Source of the DNA: Fibrobacter succinogenes
GTDB taxonomy: Bacteria > Fibrobacterota > Fibrobacteria > Fibrobacterales > Fibrobacteraceae
Assembly: GCA_902794535.1 (NCBI GenBank)
Contig: CADBHQ010000002.1
Coordinates: 108,581-172,580 of the forward strand
DNA length: 64,000 nucleotides
Reading direction: 5' to 3'
In this document: positions 43,607-52,608 of the stretch, piece by piece
Numbering within the stretch: position 1 is the stretch's first letter
Layout: each line of letters opens with the position of its first letter
The notes under the pieces: generated by a model
Seen by the model: only the letters and a program-made list of their open reading frames with translations
What the model was told of the DNA's origin: nothing
Database searches by the model: none
Program-made: the position numbers and the translations under genes

Positions 43607-45694
43607 TTATTTCGCATCCTTGAGGCAGCGAACAGAAAATTCCGATTCCTTGGAGTCATAATGAGGATCGCCTTCCATATAATTGGATACTACAGAGGCT
43701 TCATCCGTTCCCAACAGCATCACGTGCACGTATCTTTCATTGTATTCAGTTGAAGTCAAGAAAAACGCAAAACTGCCAGCAAGGTTGTATTCAGGCATGC
43801 GGTATGAATAAATATGCTTTCCGCCTGCAGGCACCGCAGAAAAACCGACCACATCTAGGCCTTGAGTCCAGCTCGTGTATTCATTCTTCCAACCGCTAGT
43901 CGCCTTGAACATATCGGCAAGGCTATATTGAGCCTTGTCGTATTTGTCATACACTCGTTTTACAGCAGAGAACAATGTTTCGAACTCTTTCTTTGATGGC
44001 AAATGCCAGCCTTCGGGACAAACATCCCTTGCCACATCCCATTTATAAAGGCGCCCTCCCGTTTCGCAGTTTTCAGAGACATCATCGTAGCAATGCCCTA
44101 TCCCGTCACCCGCATGATTCAAGTTTTCTGCCATCCAGGTCTGGTTACCAATCTTTACAGTCCTATACGTTTTGCCGTCACGTTTGTCTGTCATGGATCC
44201 ATAATCTATATCTGGATTAAAACGGTATTCCTTCGGCACATCAAAACTCCATGCCATAAAATCCACCCAACCATTCGCGGAACAGTAATATCTATTCGTG
44301 ACCGTATCTATTCCGGCAATAATCCGACCAACATCTTCACTTTCGCATTTATTATCACGCTTAATGAAATCTATTTCCCGCGCTCTCTTCCATTTGTATC
44401 CATCTATTCCTACTTCAGAATCCGTATAATACGCACAAACATAATAGGTTTTATCCCTGGGATTCAAGCCAACTTCGCCTTCACGCTTATGCGTACATCC
44501 GTTGAGCATAAGGGTAACATAGTCATAGCTTACATAATCCGCTATTATCCACGCCTTTAAGTCTTCGTCATACTTATATATACGACCCGTCGAGTCGCCT
44601 TTCTGTAGTTCCCCATCAATTCCTGCAGCCCATCCATACGTATCTACTGTTTGGAAATCAATGTAAAACAACACGCCATCTCGGCAAAGCTTCCAAGAAT
44701 TACTCCCCTCGCTAATAATAGATTCTTCAACGCTGCACTCTTCATAGCATTTGCCAAAACTATAAAAGCCACATGCAATCTTGAGTAGATACTTTCCAAA
44801 TTTCGGAACAGGGCCAACATTCCAATCCGCAATATTTTTACGAATTCGTTCGACATCCAGTTCCCTGTATTTAACTTTGTAAACGGTAGTTTCGTCGTCC
44901 CACTTTCCATCATTTCTAAAATCTTTCGTAAAAGCATCCAGGAAACTGGACAAACCGGCCTCGTCATCACCAAGTACAAGCAAGCCAATAGCAAGCAAGG
45001 CCGCACTTTCTTCGTTATCATCAAAAATATTCACGTCCTCGAGGTTGCCAAATTCGTCATCGATATTAAACGCTTTAAAGATTTCGGACTCGGCCTGTTT
45101 CTTGGCAGTAGCAAAGTCCTTCCCCTTCCCGAACAGGAAAAGAATACGTTCATACGTCAAATGCGTAAGCAAGTTGATGTTCACCTCTTCGCGTTCATCA
45201 AGATTGGCAAGGGCATGCAAGGTGATTTCATTGTCAGACATTTCACCTGTCACCTCATTACGGAACTTGCCTGTCACCTCAAAAAGAGCATACGGGCTCG
45301 TCAGTTCCACATTCGACACCTTGAACCCACCATCACCAACTGAATCGACTTCTCCAGAAAAAAACTTTCCCGTTTTAGTCAAAGTCTTTTCATCCAATTC
45401 GTAAAGTTTAACAGTGGACCCGGCGACGAACGGCCCCTTCTGAGCAACACCGGAAATAGTCCTGCCTTTTTCTTCCTCCGCAAATTCCGAACTACTTGAA
45501 GAATTTTCTTCGGCAGACGAATAGTCCGTGCTACTACTGGACGAAGACTCGACCCTACCACTACTGCTAGAAGAATCTTCGATATCTTCAACAGCCGCAT
45601 CGAAAGACGTTTCAATGACCAAATCGCTGTCGTCCCCACAAGCGGCGAGCATGACTACAAAGCCTAGAAAAGCAAACCATTTAATACAAGCCAT
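43607..45694 (-). CDS. large lipoprotein with Fibrobacter major paralogous domain (2)
   Basis: 695 residues from ATG at 45694; AAGGAG sits 6 bases upstream, inside the slightly longer open frame. Same layout as the next gene downstream: lipobox MLAACG, poly-Ser linker, TISGVAQKGPFVAGSTVKLY domain, helical middle and the C-terminal domain with YRTVKIGNQTWMAENLNH, CPEGWHLPSKKEFETLF, GFSAVPAGGKHIY and FSVRCLKDAK. The two are tandem paralogues, 15 bases apart; divergence is strongest in the middle, which may be the ligand-facing part. Confidence 0.85.
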   Translation of the reverse strand: MACIKWFAFLGFVVMLAACGDDSDLVIETSFDAAVEDIEDSSSSSGRVESSSSSSTDYSSAEENSSSSSEFAEEEKGRTISGVAQKGPFVAGSTVKLYELDEKTLTKTGKFFSGEVDSVGDGGFKVSNVELTSPYALFEVTGKFRNEVTGEMSDNEITLHALANLDEREEVNINLLTHLTYERILFLFGKGKDFATAKKQAESEIFKAFNIDDEFGNLEDVNIFDDNEESAALLAIGLLVLGDDEAGLSSFLDAFTKDFRNDGKWDDETTVYKVKYRELDVERIRKNIADWNVGPVPKFGKYLLKIACGFYSFGKCYEECSVEESIISEGSNSWKLCRDGVLFYIDFQTVDTYGWAAGIDGELQKGDSTGRIYKYDEDLKAWIIADYVSYDYVTLMLNGCTHKREGEVGLNPRDKTYYVCAYYTDSEVGIDGYKWKRAREIDFIKRDNKCESEDVGRIIAGIDTVTNRYYCSANGWVDFMAWSFDVPKEYRFNPDIDYGSMTDKRDGKTYRTVKIGNQTWMAENLNHAGDGIGHCYDDVSENCETGGRLYKWDVARDVCPEGWHLPSKKEFETLFSAVKRVYDKYDKAQYSLADMFKATSGWKNEYTSWTQGLDVVGFSAVPAGGKHIYSYRMPEYNLAGSFAFFLTSTEYNERYVHVMLLGTDEASVVSNYMEGDPHYDSKESEFSVRCLKDAK

Positions 45695-45778
45695 AGCCAG
45701 CTCCTTCATAGCACAAGCGCATTATTTACCAATATATATTATTTGATGTAGAAACGCAATTATCGCAATCACAAAAAA

Positions 45779-45800
45779 TCCCGCAGACTTCTCCGCGGGA
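45779..45800 (-). terminator. intrinsic terminator of ilvE
   Basis: TCCCGC at 45779 pairs with GCGGGA at 45795; on the - strand the stem is followed by TTTTTT. It lies 80 bases past the ilvE stop. The intervening 45809-45875 holds short inverted and direct repeats (GCGACCTC twice, CGAAGCGAG). Confidence 0.85.
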
Positions 45801-45879
45801 AATTTTCAAATTCGCTCATACCTCGAAGCGAGTCGAAGACGAGCGACCTCATCGCTCAAAGCGACGGAGTCGCGACCTC

Positions 45880-46911
45880 TTACAGATCCACCACTTCAGT
45901 CCAGCCAAACGGGTCTTCCGCTTCACCGAACTGGATAGCAGTGTACTTCGTGAAGAGTTCCGTGCAGACCGGGCCCGGATTCTTGCCGTCACCGTAGGTG
46001 AATTCCTTGCCGGCAACCGGATCCACGATCTTCTTGATCGGGGTGATCACGGCGGCGGTACCACATTCAGCCGTTTCGGAGAATTCAGCGAGTTCTTCGA
46101 ACGGGACCTGGCGACGTTCCACAGTGTAGCCGAGGTATTCAGCCAACTGCTGCAAGCTCTTGTTCGTAATCGACGGCAGAATGGATTCGGACTTCGGGGT
46201 CACGTAGGTCTTGCCCTTGATACCGAAGAAGTTTGCCGGACCGCATTCGTCGATGTACTTCTTTTCCTTCGCATCCAGATAGATGGTGCTGGAGTAGCCG
46301 AGCTTCTTGGCTTCTGCAAGAGACTGGAGGCTAGCAGCGTAGTTACCGCCGACCTTCACCGTACCCGTACCCTGCGGAGCAGCGCGGTCGTAGTTGCGGC
46401 TAATCATCATGTCCACCGGCTTGAACCCGTCCTTGAAGTACGGACCCACCGGAGTCACGAACATCATGAGCAAATATTCGTCAGCGGGCTTCACACCGAC
46501 TTCCGGGCTCATACCGATGAGGAGCGGACGGATGTAGAGCGTTGCACCGTAGCCATACGGCGGAATAAAGCGGGCGTTGGCCTTCACCACAGTGTGGACC
46601 ATTTCGCGGAACAATTCAACAGGCGGAACAGCCATGAGTACGCGGTTAGCCGTGTTCTGCATACGCTTGGCATTCTCGTCGACGCGGAAAATACGGACCT
46701 TGCCGTCCTTGCCCGTGTATGCCTTAAGGCCTTCAAAACCTTCCTGGCCGTAATGCAAGCAAGTAGCGGCCATGTGGATGCTGATGTCCTTGGAAGAAGA
46801 CAGCTCGATCTTGCCCCACTTGCCATCGCGGTAGTAGCAGCGGACATTGTAATCGGTATCGTAATAACCGAAGGGGAGCGTCTTCCAATCGACAGTGTTC
46901 AAATCAAGCAT
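45880..46911 (-). CDS. ilvE: branched-chain amino acid aminotransferase
   Basis: 343 residues from ATG at 46911; the frame is open upstream but that part is antisense to mqnC. PLP enzyme for the last step of Leu, Ile and Val synthesis. Marks: LHYGQEGFEGLKAYTGKDGK, RMQNTANRVLM, YIRPLLIGMSP, GTVKVGGNYAASLQSLAEAK with the catalytic Lys in this last stretch, and IDECGPANFFGIK. C-terminal ETAECGTAAVITPIKKI is the type-II BCAT end. Divergent from mqnC with 121 bases between. Confidence 0.95.
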   Translation of the reverse strand: MLDLNTVDWKTLPFGYYDTDYNVRCYYRDGKWGKIELSSSKDISIHMAATCLHYGQEGFEGLKAYTGKDGKVRIFRVDENAKRMQNTANRVLMAVPPVELFREMVHTVVKANARFIPPYGYGATLYIRPLLIGMSPEVGVKPADEYLLMMFVTPVGPYFKDGFKPVDMMISRNYDRAAPQGTGTVKVGGNYAASLQSLAEAKKLGYSSTIYLDAKEKKYIDECGPANFFGIKGKTYVTPKSESILPSITNKSLQQLAEYLGYTVERRQVPFEELAEFSETAECGTAAVITPIKKIVDPVAGKEFTYGDGKNPGPVCTELFTKYTAIQFGEAEDPFGWTEVVDL

Positions 46912-47032
46912 ATATTCACCTTTTTGTGCAATTTGTGCATTTTTAAAGGTATCGTTCGGTACCGAAAGAAAAATACAATTATCGTGACCATTTTGGCTTG
47001 CTTCAAATGTAAAAAAAGCTATTTTCAGGCCA

Positions 47033-48067
47033 ATGAATCCGTTGTTGCAAAAATCTGTGGATGGTGTTCGCCTTTCTCCGGCCGAAGCGCTGGACATTTT
47101 GAAGAACGCCCCGTGGACCGAGGTCGCCCAAGCCGCCAACACCGTGCGCCACCGAATCAATCCGGGCAACAAGGTGGGCTATACGGCTTTCCGCATCATC
47201 AACTACACGAATGTCTGCGAAATCACTTGCAGTTTCTGTAGTTTTTGCAGGCCCGCACACAGTCCCGAAGCCTACGTGCTTAATTTGGACGAAATCCGCC
47301 AGAAGACGCTGGAGGCCAAGGCCAAAGGCGCCGACCAGATTTTTTTGCAAGGTGGCGTAAACCAAAACATTCCGCTCAGCTATTACACCGATGTGCTGAA
47401 GATGCTCACGCAAGAGCTGGGCGTGAAAGTCCGCGGTTTTTCGCCGGTGGAACTCGTACGCATTGCCGTATTCAATGGTATCACCCTCGACGAACTGCTG
47501 GACATTCTTAAAGAAGCTGGCCTGAGCTCTGTGCCGGGCGCCGGTGCAGAAATCCTAAGCGACCGCATGCGCCAAATCCTGAGCCCGAAAAAGTTGCCCG
47601 CCCAAGTCTGGTGCGACACGCTTGCCGCCTGCCACAAGAAAGGGCTCCCCGGCAGCGCAAACATCGTTTTCGGTAGCGTCGAGACGCCCGAAGAAATCAT
47701 CGAGCACCTGGATTACGTGCGCAAGACTCAAGATATTGCAAACGGGTTCAAGAGTTTTGTGGTCTGGACATTCCAGCCGCAGACCGACAAGTTCCCGATC
47801 CGTCACGTGCGCGGCGACGAATACCTCAAGCTTCTGGCACTTTCGCGCCTGTACCTGGACAACATCCCGCATATCGAAGTTTCGCTCCTCGGCATGGGGC
47901 TTTCTTTGGGTGAACTCGGGCTGCACTGCGGCGCCGACGACATCAACAGCATCGTCATCGAAGAAAACGTGCTCCAGAATCACGGCCTCACGACCATCGA
48001 GCAAGCCGAAAATTTCATCAAAAACGCCGGTTTTACCCCCTACCGCCGCTCTTTGAACTTCGATTAA
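47033..48067 (+). CDS. mqnC: radical SAM dehypoxanthine futalosine cyclase (menaquinone synthesis)
   Basis: 344 residues. CEITCSFCSF gives the CxxxCxxC cluster motif. VDGVRLSPAEALDILKNAPW, NYTNVCEITC, QIFLQGGVN, SVPGAGAEILSDRMRQILSP and GADDINSIVIEENVL follow the MqnC pattern of the futalosine route to menaquinone. MqnE is the nearest relative, and the assignment between the two rests on the 'LQGG...PGAGAEIL...EEnV' pattern. No other mqn gene is adjacent. Confidence 0.8.
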   Translation: MNPLLQKSVDGVRLSPAEALDILKNAPWTEVAQAANTVRHRINPGNKVGYTAFRIINYTNVCEITCSFCSFCRPAHSPEAYVLNLDEIRQKTLEAKAKGADQIFLQGGVNQNIPLSYYTDVLKMLTQELGVKVRGFSPVELVRIAVFNGITLDELLDILKEAGLSSVPGAGAEILSDRMRQILSPKKLPAQVWCDTLAACHKKGLPGSANIVFGSVETPEEIIEHLDYVRKTQDIANGFKSFVVWTFQPQTDKFPIRHVRGDEYLKLLALSRLYLDNIPHIEVSLLGMGLSLGELGLHCGADDINSIVIEENVLQNHGLTTIEQAENFIKNAGFTPYRRSLNFD

Positions 48068-48101
48068 GGCAAATTTCGCCTCAATTTAGGCAAAAAAAAC
48101 A

Positions 48102-48129
48102 CCGGTCAGCCATAGAAGCGTAACCGGTT
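48102..48129 (-). terminator. terminator-like hairpin after the 20-aa frame
   Basis: On the - strand ACCGGT, a 16-base loop with partly paired AGCCAT/ATGGCT, then ACCGGT followed by G and eight Ts. It lies 45 bases past the stop of the 20-codon frame at 48175. Confidence 0.55.
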
Positions 48130-48174
48130 AATCACCAGAGAGAGAAAAACTAAAAAAAATAGCCAGGCGGCAAA

Positions 48175-48237
48175 TTAAGCGCGCTTGGCGTACTTCTTGA
48201 AGCTCTTGACCAGCAGGGCAGCGAGAATGCAGTACAT
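48175..48237 (-). CDS. candidate 20-aa small membrane-type protein
   Basis: GGAAGGAAAT precedes ATG. The peptide is MYCILAALLVKSFKKYAKRA: a hydrophobic N-terminus and a strongly basic C-terminus, the look of a small membrane-active protein or type I toxin-like peptide. A terminator follows. The 48068-48492 stretch otherwise has no gene; this unit plus a repeat element at 48376 fill it. Very short, so chance is possible; good RBS and terminator argue for it. Confidence 0.4.
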   Translation of the reverse strand: MYCILAALLVKSFKKYAKRA

Positions 48238-48375
48238 ATTTCCTTCCATCCTTTATTTTCGACGTTTTATCGCTATTTTTTAACAGCGCGCCAAATTTAA
48301 CAAAAATTTACTAACGCGTCAAGGGGAAAAAGTATATATTCAGCGACTTTTTCCAAAAATTTCATTTCCTTCTTT

Positions 48376-48452
48376 CAGGGCGTTGCGGGACGTGCCCGCA
48401 GAGGGGGTAGCGAAAGCCGAATCCGGCTGCAGCGAGGGGGAGGCCTCCCCCA
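48376..48452. repeat. dispersed structured repeat element (copy 1)
   Basis: GGGCGTTGCGGGACGTGCCCGC then GCCGAATCCGGC and the perfect palindrome GGGGGAGGCCTCCCCC at 48436-48451. The order hairpin, 'AGCGAAaG...GCAGCGAG', G-rich palindrome is shared with the element at 62895 and partly with that at 59564. Lies just upstream of batD, not in any gene. Confidence 0.5.
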
Positions 48453-48492
48453 TCTCGTGGTCTTTTTCTGTAAAAATTGGTAAATTTGGGGC

Positions 48493-50301
48493 ATGAAACG
48501 AATTATCTTATTTTGCCTAGCCGCTGCCCTGTGCGTATCTGCACGGCCGTCCCTGCAAGTGGACCGGGAACGCGTGGAATCGGGCAAGACCTTTGGACTC
48601 CAGCTCGTATTCCCTTTAGCAGAACTTCCTGAAAACCGTAGCGATTTGCAGATGGAACCTGCAAACGGATTCACCCTCATGGGAATCGACAGTACCGACC
48701 AGGTGATTCGCCCCAGCATGGAAGACATGTTCAATTCGTTTTTCAGTGGCGGAAGTCGCGGCGGTTACAAAGCCCGCGTTTACACCTTTAAGCTGAAAGC
48801 CCCGAAAAAGACGGGCCGACTCAGCGTCGGACAGATTTTCTTGACCATCGACGGACAAAAACGCAACCTTACCGGCGATGTTCCTATTACCATTCAGCGC
48901 GCCTACACCGACGACGCTCTGGCCGTTAGCCTGACTCCGAGCAAAAAGTCCATTTACGAAGGCGAACAGTTCAACGTGACGCTCGGATTCCACACCTACG
49001 AACACTTTGAAGGCGGCCTACAGGCCACCGACATGAACACGGGCGACGATTTTATTGTACACCGTAGCGATCTTTCGAACATGAAGTTCGAACCGGTCGA
49101 AGGCAGCCGCCGCGAAATGCAGGCAAGCGCCAAGTTCGCATGGCTCAGCCCCACCAAGAGCGGCAACCTGCAAATTCCGCCGTTCAAGTTCAAGTACACC
49201 AAGCGCGGCGAGCCCAAGGTAGTCGAAGAGAAAAAGCAAATGGGCGGTATGTCGTTCCACGCTCAATCGATTCGTCAGGAATCTGTTGAAACCGAAACGC
49301 AGACCCCCACGGTGAACATTACGGTAAAGCCGCTGCCTACCGAAGGCAAACCCGCCAACTTTAGCGGCATGGTCGGTAATTACACCTTTAACGCAGACTT
49401 CGACCGCACCAACCTCAAGGTCGGCGAAGCCATGACGCTCACCATCAACATCAAGGGTGACGGTCTGCCTGGATCCATTACCGACCCCAAGCTCCCCGAC
49501 TTTGGCGAATTCCGCTCAGTGCCGCCTGAAAACGAAATCAACAAGAAGGTTGTAGGCAACAAGGTGGTGACCACCAAGAACATTCGCGTGTTCCTGTACC
49601 CCAAAAAGAAGGGCGAATTCACCATTCCCGAAATTTCTTACTCTTGGTTCAACCCGAGCAAAAAGAAGTACGAAACCGCCAAGGCTGGCCCCTGGAACGT
49701 CGTCGTAGAAAAGGGTGAAGCCGCTGCCGAGGCTATCTTCCAAGCGCCGGTCGCCCAAGGCCCCGCTGCCGTGCAAAAACAAGAAATTGAATCGCTGGGT
49801 TCTGACATTCGCTTTATTCACAAGGTGAACGACGCCTGCGACACGACCGCCCCCTACAAGAGCATTCTTTATTGGGTGATTTTTGCCGCCGCGATTCCGT
49901 TCTACCTGATTGTAACGTTTGCCGTGCGTAGCCGCCGCAAGCACAACAGCGATGCAGCCCTGGTGCGTAAGGGCAAGGCCGACAAGATGCTCAAGGCCCG
50001 TTTTGCAAACGCCCGCGAAGCCTTAAAGAAGGGCGACGCCAAGGCACTTTACGCCGCCCTCGAAAACGGCTTGATTGATTACCTAAGCGACAAGACCAAC
50101 CTGGAATTCAAGGGCATGACCCGCCCGCAAATGAAGGAAGAACTTGCCAAGCTTGGTATTAAGGCCGAAACGATTGCCGCCATTGACAGCTGGCTTGAAA
50201 AGTGCGCGTTCGCGCGTTTTGCTCCGGTGAATCCGACCAAGGACGAGCAGGAACAAATGTTGAAAGATGTCGAAAAATTGTGCGAAGGATTGAAGGTATA
50301 A
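48493..50301 (+). CDS. batD: BatD-family protein
   Basis: 602 residues. Signal peptide (IILFCLAAALCVSA), repeated Ig-like beta domains (VDRERVESGKTFGLQL, TPSKKSIYEGEQFNVTLGF, FDRTNLKVGEAMTLTINIKG), a membrane segment (ILYWVIFAAAIPFYLIVTFA) and a helical cytoplasmic tail. This is the layout of BatD from the Bacteroides aerotolerance operon. Followed one base later by batE. The usual batA, batB, MoxR ATPase and DUF58 genes are not next to it. Confidence 0.8.
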   Translation: MKRIILFCLAAALCVSARPSLQVDRERVESGKTFGLQLVFPLAELPENRSDLQMEPANGFTLMGIDSTDQVIRPSMEDMFNSFFSGGSRGGYKARVYTFKLKAPKKTGRLSVGQIFLTIDGQKRNLTGDVPITIQRAYTDDALAVSLTPSKKSIYEGEQFNVTLGFHTYEHFEGGLQATDMNTGDDFIVHRSDLSNMKFEPVEGSRREMQASAKFAWLSPTKSGNLQIPPFKFKYTKRGEPKVVEEKKQMGGMSFHAQSIRQESVETETQTPTVNITVKPLPTEGKPANFSGMVGNYTFNADFDRTNLKVGEAMTLTINIKGDGLPGSITDPKLPDFGEFRSVPPENEINKKVVGNKVVTTKNIRVFLYPKKKGEFTIPEISYSWFNPSKKKYETAKAGPWNVVVEKGEAAAEAIFQAPVAQGPAAVQKQEIESLGSDIRFIHKVNDACDTTAPYKSILYWVIFAAAIPFYLIVTFAVRSRRKHNSDAALVRKGKADKMLKARFANAREALKKGDAKALYAALENGLIDYLSDKTNLEFKGMTRPQMKEELAKLGIKAETIAAIDSWLEKCAFARFAPVNPTKDEQEQMLKDVEKLCEGLKV

Positions 50302-50302
50302 T

Positions 50303-51070
50303 ATGAAAATGAAAGTATTTATCTTTTTCGCCATGATGGTCGCTTTGGCGACAGCAGGTTTTGCGGCAGATCATTGCAACGGGATTGAATCCGGCGTCGT
50401 CTATTATAACGAAGGCGAATTCGAGCGAGCCATTGACGAATGGCGCACCTGCGTTGACAACGGCACCGAAAATTCGGACCTTTACTACAACTTGGGCAAC
50501 GCCTACTTTAGAGAAGGCAAAATTGGTTTTGCCATTTACTATTACAAGTCGGCACTCCGCCTGGCCCCCAACAACGACGACATTATTCACAACCTCAAGT
50601 ACGCGCAGGCCATGACCCGCGACAAGGTTGAAGAAGACGGCGAAGAAAACCCGCTTTTGGCAGGCCTTTTCAAGGCCCACCATGCGCTTTCTTTAAGAAC
50701 GCAGATGTGGGTATTGCTCGGGATTTTCTGGGCAATTGCACTTGCCGCAATCGCAAGACGCATCAGTCGTAGCGGTAGGGCAAAGAACGTGCTGATTGGC
50801 GCCATGTTTGCGCTGTCTAGCGTTTTCTGCATTATCGCCATGAGTGCCGGCTACAAGATTTTTGTGGCCGAAACCGACATCGAAGGCGTCGTAACCGCCA
50901 AGGATGCCGATGTGACCAGCGCCCCGAACAACAAGTCGCAAACGCTGAACACGCTTTCTGAAGGCACCACATTCGAAGTGCTTTCGGAACAGGGTGGTTT
51001 CGTCGAAATCCGCCTCGGTGAAAAAATCCGCGGCTTTGTCAAAACAAGCGACGTCGGAATCGTGAAATAA
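50303..51070 (+). CDS. batE: BatE-like TPR/SH3 protein
   Basis: 255 residues. Signal peptide MKMKVFIFFAMMVALATAGF; TPR region (GVVYYNEGEFERAIDEWRTC, DLYYNLGNAYFREGKIGFAI, YYKSALRLAPNNDDI); two membrane segments (MWVLLGIFWAIALAAIA, MFALSSVFCIIAMSAGY); and a C-terminal bacterial SH3 domain (VTSAPNNKSQTLNTLSEGTT, EQGGFVEIRLGEKIRGFVK). Matches BatE of the aerotolerance system and is translationally linked to batD. Confidence 0.78.
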   Translation: MKMKVFIFFAMMVALATAGFAADHCNGIESGVVYYNEGEFERAIDEWRTCVDNGTENSDLYYNLGNAYFREGKIGFAIYYYKSALRLAPNNDDIIHNLKYAQAMTRDKVEEDGEENPLLAGLFKAHHALSLRTQMWVLLGIFWAIALAAIARRISRSGRAKNVLIGAMFALSSVFCIIAMSAGYKIFVAETDIEGVVTAKDADVTSAPNNKSQTLNTLSEGTTFEVLSEQGGFVEIRLGEKIRGFVKTSDVGIVK

Positions 51071-51087
51071 AACAGCGCCTCGGGCCG

Positions 51088-51528
51088 ATGAAACATCGCC
51101 AGAAAAAACGAATTCCCATGAACCGCTCGCAGATGATGCAGGCGGTTCATTCCATAGATACGAAACCAGAAATTTTGGTACGCCGGGCGCTTTTTAAAGC
51201 GGGCCTGCGTTACAGACTCCACCGCCGCGATTTGCCGGGCACACCCGACCTGTATATTCTCAAATACGGCGCGGTCATTTTTATTAACGGCTGTTTCTGG
51301 CACCAACACGGTTGCAAGTTTACGAGTCGCCCCAAAAGCAATCCCGAATTCTGGAACGACAAATTCACGAACAACACCGTTCGCGACATCAAAACGAACT
51401 GGAAACTTGCGCTACAAGGCTACCGCGTCGCCACCGTTTGGGAATGTTCTATCAAGAACGATTTTGACCACACCATTGAACGGCTCAAAGCATTCATCAC
51501 AAGCGACGAAGAAACCATTGAGATTTAA
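51088..51528 (+). CDS. vsr: very short patch repair endonuclease (Vsr)
   Basis: 146 residues. Vsr nicks DNA at T:G mismatches from deamination of 5-methylcytosine. Visible: RSQMMQAVHSIDTKPEILVR, RLHRRDLPGTPDLYILKYGA with the catalytic Asp, VIFINGCFWHQHGC, WNDKFTNNTVRD and VWEC. An in-frame ATG at 51118 (MNRSQMM) could be the true start, giving 136 residues. No cytosine methyltransferase gene is adjacent, unlike the usual dcm-vsr pairing. It follows batE by 17 bases. Confidence 0.9.
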   Translation: MKHRQKKRIPMNRSQMMQAVHSIDTKPEILVRRALFKAGLRYRLHRRDLPGTPDLYILKYGAVIFINGCFWHQHGCKFTSRPKSNPEFWNDKFTNNTVRDIKTNWKLALQGYRVATVWECSIKNDFDHTIERLKAFITSDEETIEI

Positions 51529-51581
51529 GCCGTAATCTGGAAATTAGATTATCTTTTTTTTTGATTTAAGAAGGTTTTAAA

Positions 51582-52514
51582 ATGCACATTCTCGAAAAGA
51601 TCAGTGAATTCGTTGGAAAGTGGATGGCCGTTGTCGTCTTGGCCATTGCGGCGCTCTCGTTGTTCATCCCGAAATCGACGCTTTGGATTGAGCTCTCGTG
51701 GGTGAATTACCTGCTGATGGTCGTGATGTTCGGCATGGGGCTTACGCTCAAGCTGACCGATTTTGCACTTGTATTTGCGCGACCGAAAGAAATCACCATC
51801 GGATGTGCAGCGCAGTTTATCGTGATGCCAGCGCTCGCGTTTGCACTCTCCAAGATTTTTGGACTCGATGCCGCATTGATGGCGGGCGTTGTTCTCGTAG
51901 GCACATGCCCAGGCGGAACTTCTAGCAATGTCATCACTTACCTCTCGAAAGGCGACGTGGCGCTTTCTGTAGGCATGACAAGCGTGAACACGCTGCTCGC
52001 GCCTGTGCTGACGCCGGCGATTACTTATTTACTCTTGCGCACCACCGTGAACGTGGATGTGATGGCGATGTTCCTTTCTATCGTGAAGGTCGTGATTGTG
52101 CCGATTGCGCTTGGGTTTGTCATCAACAAGTTCTTTGGCAAGTGGACAGCCCGCGCTGTGAAGGTGTTACCGCTCGTTTCCGTGATTGCGATTGCGATGA
52201 TTGTGGCTGCAGTTGTCTCGCACAATGCTTCGAAGATTCTCTCTACCGGTGCTATCGTATTCGCCGTCGTGATTCTCCATAATCTGCTCGGCTACGGCTG
52301 CGGTTTTGGCCTCGGCAAACTGCTAAAATTCTCGACGCCCAAGACGAAGGCCCTTTCCATCGAAATCGGCATGCAAAATTCCGGCCTTGCCACGAGCCTT
52401 GCAAGCACTGCATTCTCGTCGCTTGCCATGGCAACCGTTCCTGGCGCCATATTCTCCGTATGGCACAACATCTCCGGCGCAATACTCGCGAATGTTTACC
52501 GCCGAAAGGAATAA
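51582..52514 (+). CDS. bile acid:sodium symporter (BASS) family transporter
   Basis: 310 residues, about nine or ten membrane segments. Family marks: LLMVVMFGMGLTLKLTDFAL, FIVMPALAFALSKIFGL, GVVLVGTCPGGTSSNVITYL and the GMQNSGLATSLAS element of the crossover region. Members carry organic anions (bile acids, pantoate, pyruvate) with Na+. Substrate unknown. A hairpin repeat starts 38 bases after the stop. Confidence 0.9.
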   Translation: MHILEKISEFVGKWMAVVVLAIAALSLFIPKSTLWIELSWVNYLLMVVMFGMGLTLKLTDFALVFARPKEITIGCAAQFIVMPALAFALSKIFGLDAALMAGVVLVGTCPGGTSSNVITYLSKGDVALSVGMTSVNTLLAPVLTPAITYLLLRTTVNVDVMAMFLSIVKVVIVPIALGFVINKFFGKWTARAVKVLPLVSVIAIAMIVAAVVSHNASKILSTGAIVFAVVILHNLLGYGCGFGLGKLLKFSTPKTKALSIEIGMQNSGLATSLASTAFSSLAMATVPGAIFSVWHNISGAILANVYRRKE

Positions 52515-52551
52515 AAAGATTTCGCAGAGAATAAACGCCGCGCCCACCCTC

Positions 52552-52586
52552 TGTCATCCTGGAGCCGCGTAGCGGCGATAGGATCC
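52552..52586. repeat. GTCAT-type hairpin repeat
   Basis: TGTCATCCT-GGA-GCCGC-GTA-GCGGC-GATAGGATCC: a GCCGC/GCGGC hairpin set between TGTCATCCTGGA and GATAGGATCC. Same general form as the units at 11535 and (reverse orientation) 63047. Confidence 0.5.
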
Positions 52587-52608
52587 AATAAGCATCTCCA
52601 GCATAATT

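Noticed and set aside
46912..47172. N-terminal extension of ilvE
   Set aside because: Antisense to the start of mqnC; BCAT homologues begin near MLDLNTVDW.
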